Made by a program: the position numbers and the translations under genes. Shown here piece after piece: positions 6,160-8,092 of a DNA stretch of 8,092 nt (position 1 is its first letter; each line of letters starts with the position of its first letter). Source of the DNA: Bacteroidales bacterium (lineage in GTDB: Bacteria > Bacteroidota > Bacteroidia > Bacteroidales > Bacteroidaceae); the NCBI GenBank assembly GCA_004555425.1, contig SFID01000122.1:1-8092 (forward strand), given 5' to 3'. The notes beneath the pieces were generated by a model, which made no database searches, had not been told where the DNA came from, and worked only from the letters and a program-made list of their open reading frames with translations.

Positions 6160-6633
6160 CGAACTACAAATGATTGTCCCCACTTCTTGGCAATTTTCCC
6201 TCTGAAAATCCATGAGCAGGACAAGCAAAAGCCCACGCCGAGCAACACCTTCCGCCAGCGATGTGAATACGCCAGCGAAGACAGTTGAGGTTGGGTGGGA
6301 AAACGTAGTTCAACGACATATTAAAGGCGTTTACTTGACGCTTTGTTCTTGACGAGTCGAATCTAGCAAATTCTCCAATCAAAGTCTTGAACATAGCTAC
6401 GGTAGATGCCCTCGGGTATGATTTTATCCCCACTTCCCGCGCAAGCAAAGCCTGTGGAATCCTGTTGCCATTCCTACAATCGTAGGAGGACTTTATCCTC
6501 ATTCCACACAACTGCTGCACGGGGGGATGATGTATCATATCGGCGTGGGCTCTGACGTTGTCTGTTCAACTTTGAAGGCAATGCTAGAGCCTCGACTCGT
6601 GGAACGGACAACCGACGTTTCCACGCTTTTTTT
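6160..6633 (+). ncRNA. Candidate structured RNA or regulatory leader upstream of the RiPP operon
   Basis: About 470 bp with no convincing protein gene, bounded by a TAnnTTTG promoter match and an intrinsic terminator. Many complementary segments are visible: GAACTAC 6161-6167 with 6305-6311; TTGTCC 6174-6179 with 6219-6224, enclosing ATTTTC/GAAAAT; a bulged AAAGGCGT/ACGCTTT hairpin (6323-6344); ATGCC/GGTAT around a CTCG tetraloop (6406-6419); ATCCCC 6426-6431 with 6523-6528. The last encloses TGTGGAAT 6453-6460 with 6501-6508, whose interior holds two further hairpins (6473-6486 and 6487-6499), a possible three-way junction. Two long-range pairings stand out: a perfect 12 bp, 6230-6241 with 6540-6551, and 6353-6360 plus 6363-6368 with 6592-6599 plus 6582-6587. 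The 9-mer CGCCAGCGA occurs twice (6253, 6270). It does not match tmRNA, RNase P RNA or a group II intron domain V by eye. It may be an independent sRNA or a leader of the RiPP genes. Confidence 0.45.
6543..6633 (+). terminator. Long-stem intrinsic terminator ending the non-coding tract
   Basis: GCGTGG (6543-6548) pairs with CCACGC (6621-6626) at the base. An internal loop of 8 nt per side follows, then GTTGTCTGTTC (6557-6567) pairs with GAACGGACAAC (6602-6612), 11 bp with one G-T wobble. Seven T follow directly (6627-6633). The 34-nt apical loop contains the sequences that can also pair with 6353-6368, and the basal 5' arm is part of the 12-bp segment that can pair with 6230-6241, so alternative folds are possible. 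Confidence 0.65.
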
Positions 6634-6706
6634 GTGTCCATACCCCAAAACTCCTTGATGAATAAAGCCGCAAGGCATTTTGTTTAATTTCTAAAAAAAT
6701 CTCATC

Positions 6707-6997
6707 ATGAAAAAGAATGAAAGGAACGACGAACTCCAATCTAGAAGAGAGTTCTTCAAAAAGGCCGCTAAAGGTGCGCTGCCGATTCTGGGTGCGATGG
6801 TTTTAGCCAACACCCCTTTGCTTACTAACGCATCAGAGATTGAAGGGTGCGATTGGGGGTGTTCTGGTTCGTGTTGGTCAAGTTGCCAGTCTACGTGTCG
6901 TGGCTATTGCAGTAGCGGTTGTACAGGAACATGCGCTGGAGGATGTAAAGGAACATGTGCAAATTCATGCAATGCTGGAAGTGGAAGAAGATGGTAA
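6707..6997 (+). CDS. CXXX-repeat RiPP precursor peptide with Tat-like leader
   Basis: A 96-aa small protein with two clear parts. The leader (1-46) has a charged start, the twin-arginine motif SRREFFK (12-18), a moderately hydrophobic stretch (about 24-40) and a possible signal-peptidase site after TNA (40-42). The core (47-96) has eleven Cys at positions 48, 52 and so on to 88, exactly every fourth residue, separated mostly by Gly, Ser and Thr, and ends SGRRW. A strictly periodic CXXX core next to a radical SAM/SPASM gene fits the CXXX-repeat class of radical-SAM-modified peptides predicted in Bacteroidetes. The mature product and activity are unknown; a radical SAM Cys-based crosslink is the likely modification. 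Base composition is clearly AT-richer than the sugar genes. The ATG at 6707 follows an A-rich leader (CTAAAAAAATC), and the maturase begins 13 bp after the stop. Confidence 0.85.
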   Translation: MKKNERNDELQSRREFFKKAAKGALPILGAMVLANTPLLTNASEIEGCDWGCSGSCWSSCQSTCRGYCSSGCTGTCAGGCKGTCANSCNAGSGRRW

Positions 6998-7010
6998 TTC
7001 AAGATTGACA

Positions 7011-8092
7011 ATGAAGAGTATCAAGGATTATAAGTCTTTTCAAGAAAAGAAGACTACAAAAGGTATTACTTTTATTGTCACCAAGGACTGTCAATTGGCT
7101 TGCAAATATTGTTACCTCGTTGGAAAAAACTCAAAAGAGCGACTATCCTTCGGGGTAGCAAAGCAAGCTATAGATTATATTTTGGCCAACAAAGAAGAAT
7201 TTGACGAAGATTCTGTTATTTGGGATTTCATTGGAGGAGAACCCTTTCTTGAAATTGAGTTAATTGACAAAATCTGTGACTACATAAAAACTGAGCTCTA
7301 TAAAAAGGATCATCACTGGTTCAATTCTTATCGCTTTTCGTTTTCTACTAATGGAATTAACTACCACACTAAGAAAGTTCAGGACTTTATAATGAAGAAC
7401 CGAAATCATCTTAGTATCGGTATAACAATAGATGGTACTCAGAAAAAGCATGATCTAAATCGTATTTGGAAAACGGCAGATATGGAGCAAGGTAAAATGC
7501 CAAGTTCCGAAGAAGAAAGAGGTTCCTACTATGATGTTGTAAAAAATATACCTCTATGGTTACAACAATTTCCTGATGGAGCGACTAAAGTCACCATCAG
7601 CAGTGCCGACATTCCATACATAAAAGAAAGCGTGCTACATCTCTATTCTTTGGGAATACATGAGGTTAATATTAATTGTGTGTTTGAGGATGTATGGCGC
7701 GAGGGTGATGACATACTTTTTGAAGAACAGTTGTTACAACTAGCCGATGCTATAATTGATGGTGGATTCTATAAGGATTATGCCTGTTCCTTCTTCTCGG
7801 AACACATTGGCAAGTCTCAAGACAAGAAACTGGATAACCAAAATTGGTGTGGTGCAGGAAAAATGCTTTCGATAGATGCTGCTGGCCATTTCTATCCTTG
7901 CACACGCTTTGCACAGTATTCTTTGCGCGACAAGAAGGCATGGGTAATCGGCAATGTGAATGAAGGTATCAACAAGAACATGTTGCGCCCGTTCCTCACA
8001 CTTGACCGTTGCTCTCAATCAAGGCCGGAATGTATAGATTGTGAAGTATCTAGTGGTTGCGCATGGTGCCAGGGTGAAAACTACGATGCTGC
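7011..8092 (+). CDS. Radical SAM/SPASM peptide maturase, CXXX-repeat target type (3' truncated by window)
   Basis: An open frame of 360 codons from the ATG at 7011 to the window edge, with no stop. The radical SAM motif CxxxCxxC is Cys27, Cys31, Cys34 (CQLACKYCY), binding the 4Fe-4S cluster that cleaves S-adenosylmethionine. GGEP is at 75-78, FSTNG at 111-115 and an IDGT strand follows. The C-terminal part is a SPASM domain with auxiliary-cluster cysteines: Cys280-x11-Gly-x4-Cys297, then Cys334, Cys341-x2-Cys344-x5-Cys350-x2-Cys353. The remaining C-terminus, probably with further ligands, lies outside. Placed 13 bp after a CXXX-repeat precursor, it very probably modifies that core in the cytoplasm. 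Family assignment (radical SAM peptide maturase, CXXX-repeat target family) is from memory of the RiPP families described by Haft and colleagues. Its AT-rich codon use matches the precursor and differs from the genes before 5900. Further maturation and transport genes may follow. Confidence 0.85.
   Translation, partial: MKSIKDYKSFQEKKTTKGITFIVTKDCQLACKYCYLVGKNSKERLSFGVAKQAIDYILANKEEFDEDSVIWDFIGGEPFLEIELIDKICDYIKTELYKKDHHWFNSYRFSFSTNGINYHTKKVQDFIMKNRNHLSIGITIDGTQKKHDLNRIWKTADMEQGKMPSSEEERGSYYDVVKNIPLWLQQFPDGATKVTISSADIPYIKESVLHLYSLGIHEVNINCVFEDVWREGDDILFEEQLLQLADAIIDGGFYKDYACSFFSEHIGKSQDKKLDNQNWCGAGKMLSIDAAGHFYPCTRFAQYSLRDKKAWVIGNVNEGINKNMLRPFLTLDRCSQSRPECIDCEVSSGCAWCQGENYDA

Noticed and set aside
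6164..6538. A 124-aa open frame on the minus strand inside the non-coding tract
   Set aside because: It matches no family I recognise, has an unusual composition (many Arg, Cys, Trp and Pro without domain pattern), no visible promoter or start-site leader on that strand, and lies over the complementary segments that argue for a + strand RNA. A conserved hypothetical protein cannot be fully excluded.
6160..6633. tmRNA, RNase P RNA or a group II intron end as the identity of the structured tract
   Set aside because: No tRNA-like ends, no GAGGAAAGTCC-type P4 element and no domain V hairpin could be found. A GAGGA/TCCTC hairpin near 6486-6500 is only superficially similar.
6655..6692. A separate promoter directly upstream of the RiPP precursor
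   Set aside because: TTG at 6655-6657 has no TAnnTTTG at the right distance; GCATTTTG (6675-6682) and TAATTTCT (6685-6692) are both poor matches, with poor spacing. It remains possible that a weak promoter lies here.

Overview
The window looks like chromosomal DNA of a Bacteroidales bacterium, Prevotella-like or a near relative; the species cannot be named from the sequence. The evidence is a Bacteroidetes-type -7 box (TAnnTTTG) at 6148-6155, A-rich start-site leaders in place of strong Shine-Dalgarno sites, ACTCCTA heptamer and REP-like repeats between genes, and gene families typical of Bacteroidales surface-polysaccharide and RiPP loci.

Layout. (1) 1-192 is the 3' end of an unrecognised gene. 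(2) 193-518 is a repeat-rich spacer with three REP-like palindromic units and a 7-bp tandem repeat ending 5 bp before the next start codon. (3) 519-5871 is a GC-rich, six-gene, one-strand polysaccharide cluster: FdtA/QdtA-type dTDP-4-keto-6-deoxyhexose 3,4-ketoisomerase, FemAB-like GNAT N-acyltransferase, DegT/DnrJ/EryC1 PLP aminotransferase, two tandem paralogous family 2 glycosyltransferases, and a third, canonical family 2 glycosyltransferase. A strong intrinsic terminator overlaps the end of the last gene. (4) 5900-6706 carries no convincing protein gene. It holds a GC-rich palindromic element with three 22-bp tandem units (5939-6054), a probable promoter, and about 470 bp that can fold extensively and ends in a second intrinsic terminator: a candidate structured RNA or regulatory leader. 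(5) 6707-8092 is a visibly AT-richer RiPP module: a 96-aa precursor with a Tat-like leader and eleven perfectly periodic CXXX units, then a radical SAM/SPASM maturase cut by the window edge.

How the genes fit together. In the sugar cluster the ketoisomerase moves the keto group of dTDP-4-keto-6-deoxyglucose from C4 to C3, the aminotransferase aminates C3, and the GNAT enzyme probably acylates that amine, giving a dTDP-3-acylamido-3,6-dideoxyhexose (Fuc3NAc or Qui3NAc type). The three glycosyltransferases would use this or other sugars to build a surface glycan repeat unit. dTDP-glucose synthesis (rmlA/rmlB), flippase and polymerase genes are not in the window.

In the RiPP module the maturase would modify the Cys-rich core in the cytoplasm, and the SRREFFK-type leader suggests export of the folded product by the Tat route. 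The most interesting unexplained sequence is the foldable tract just upstream (about 6160-6633). A 12-bp perfect long-range complement there competes with the base of the terminator stem, as expected of a transcriptional switch, although an independent small RNA is also possible.
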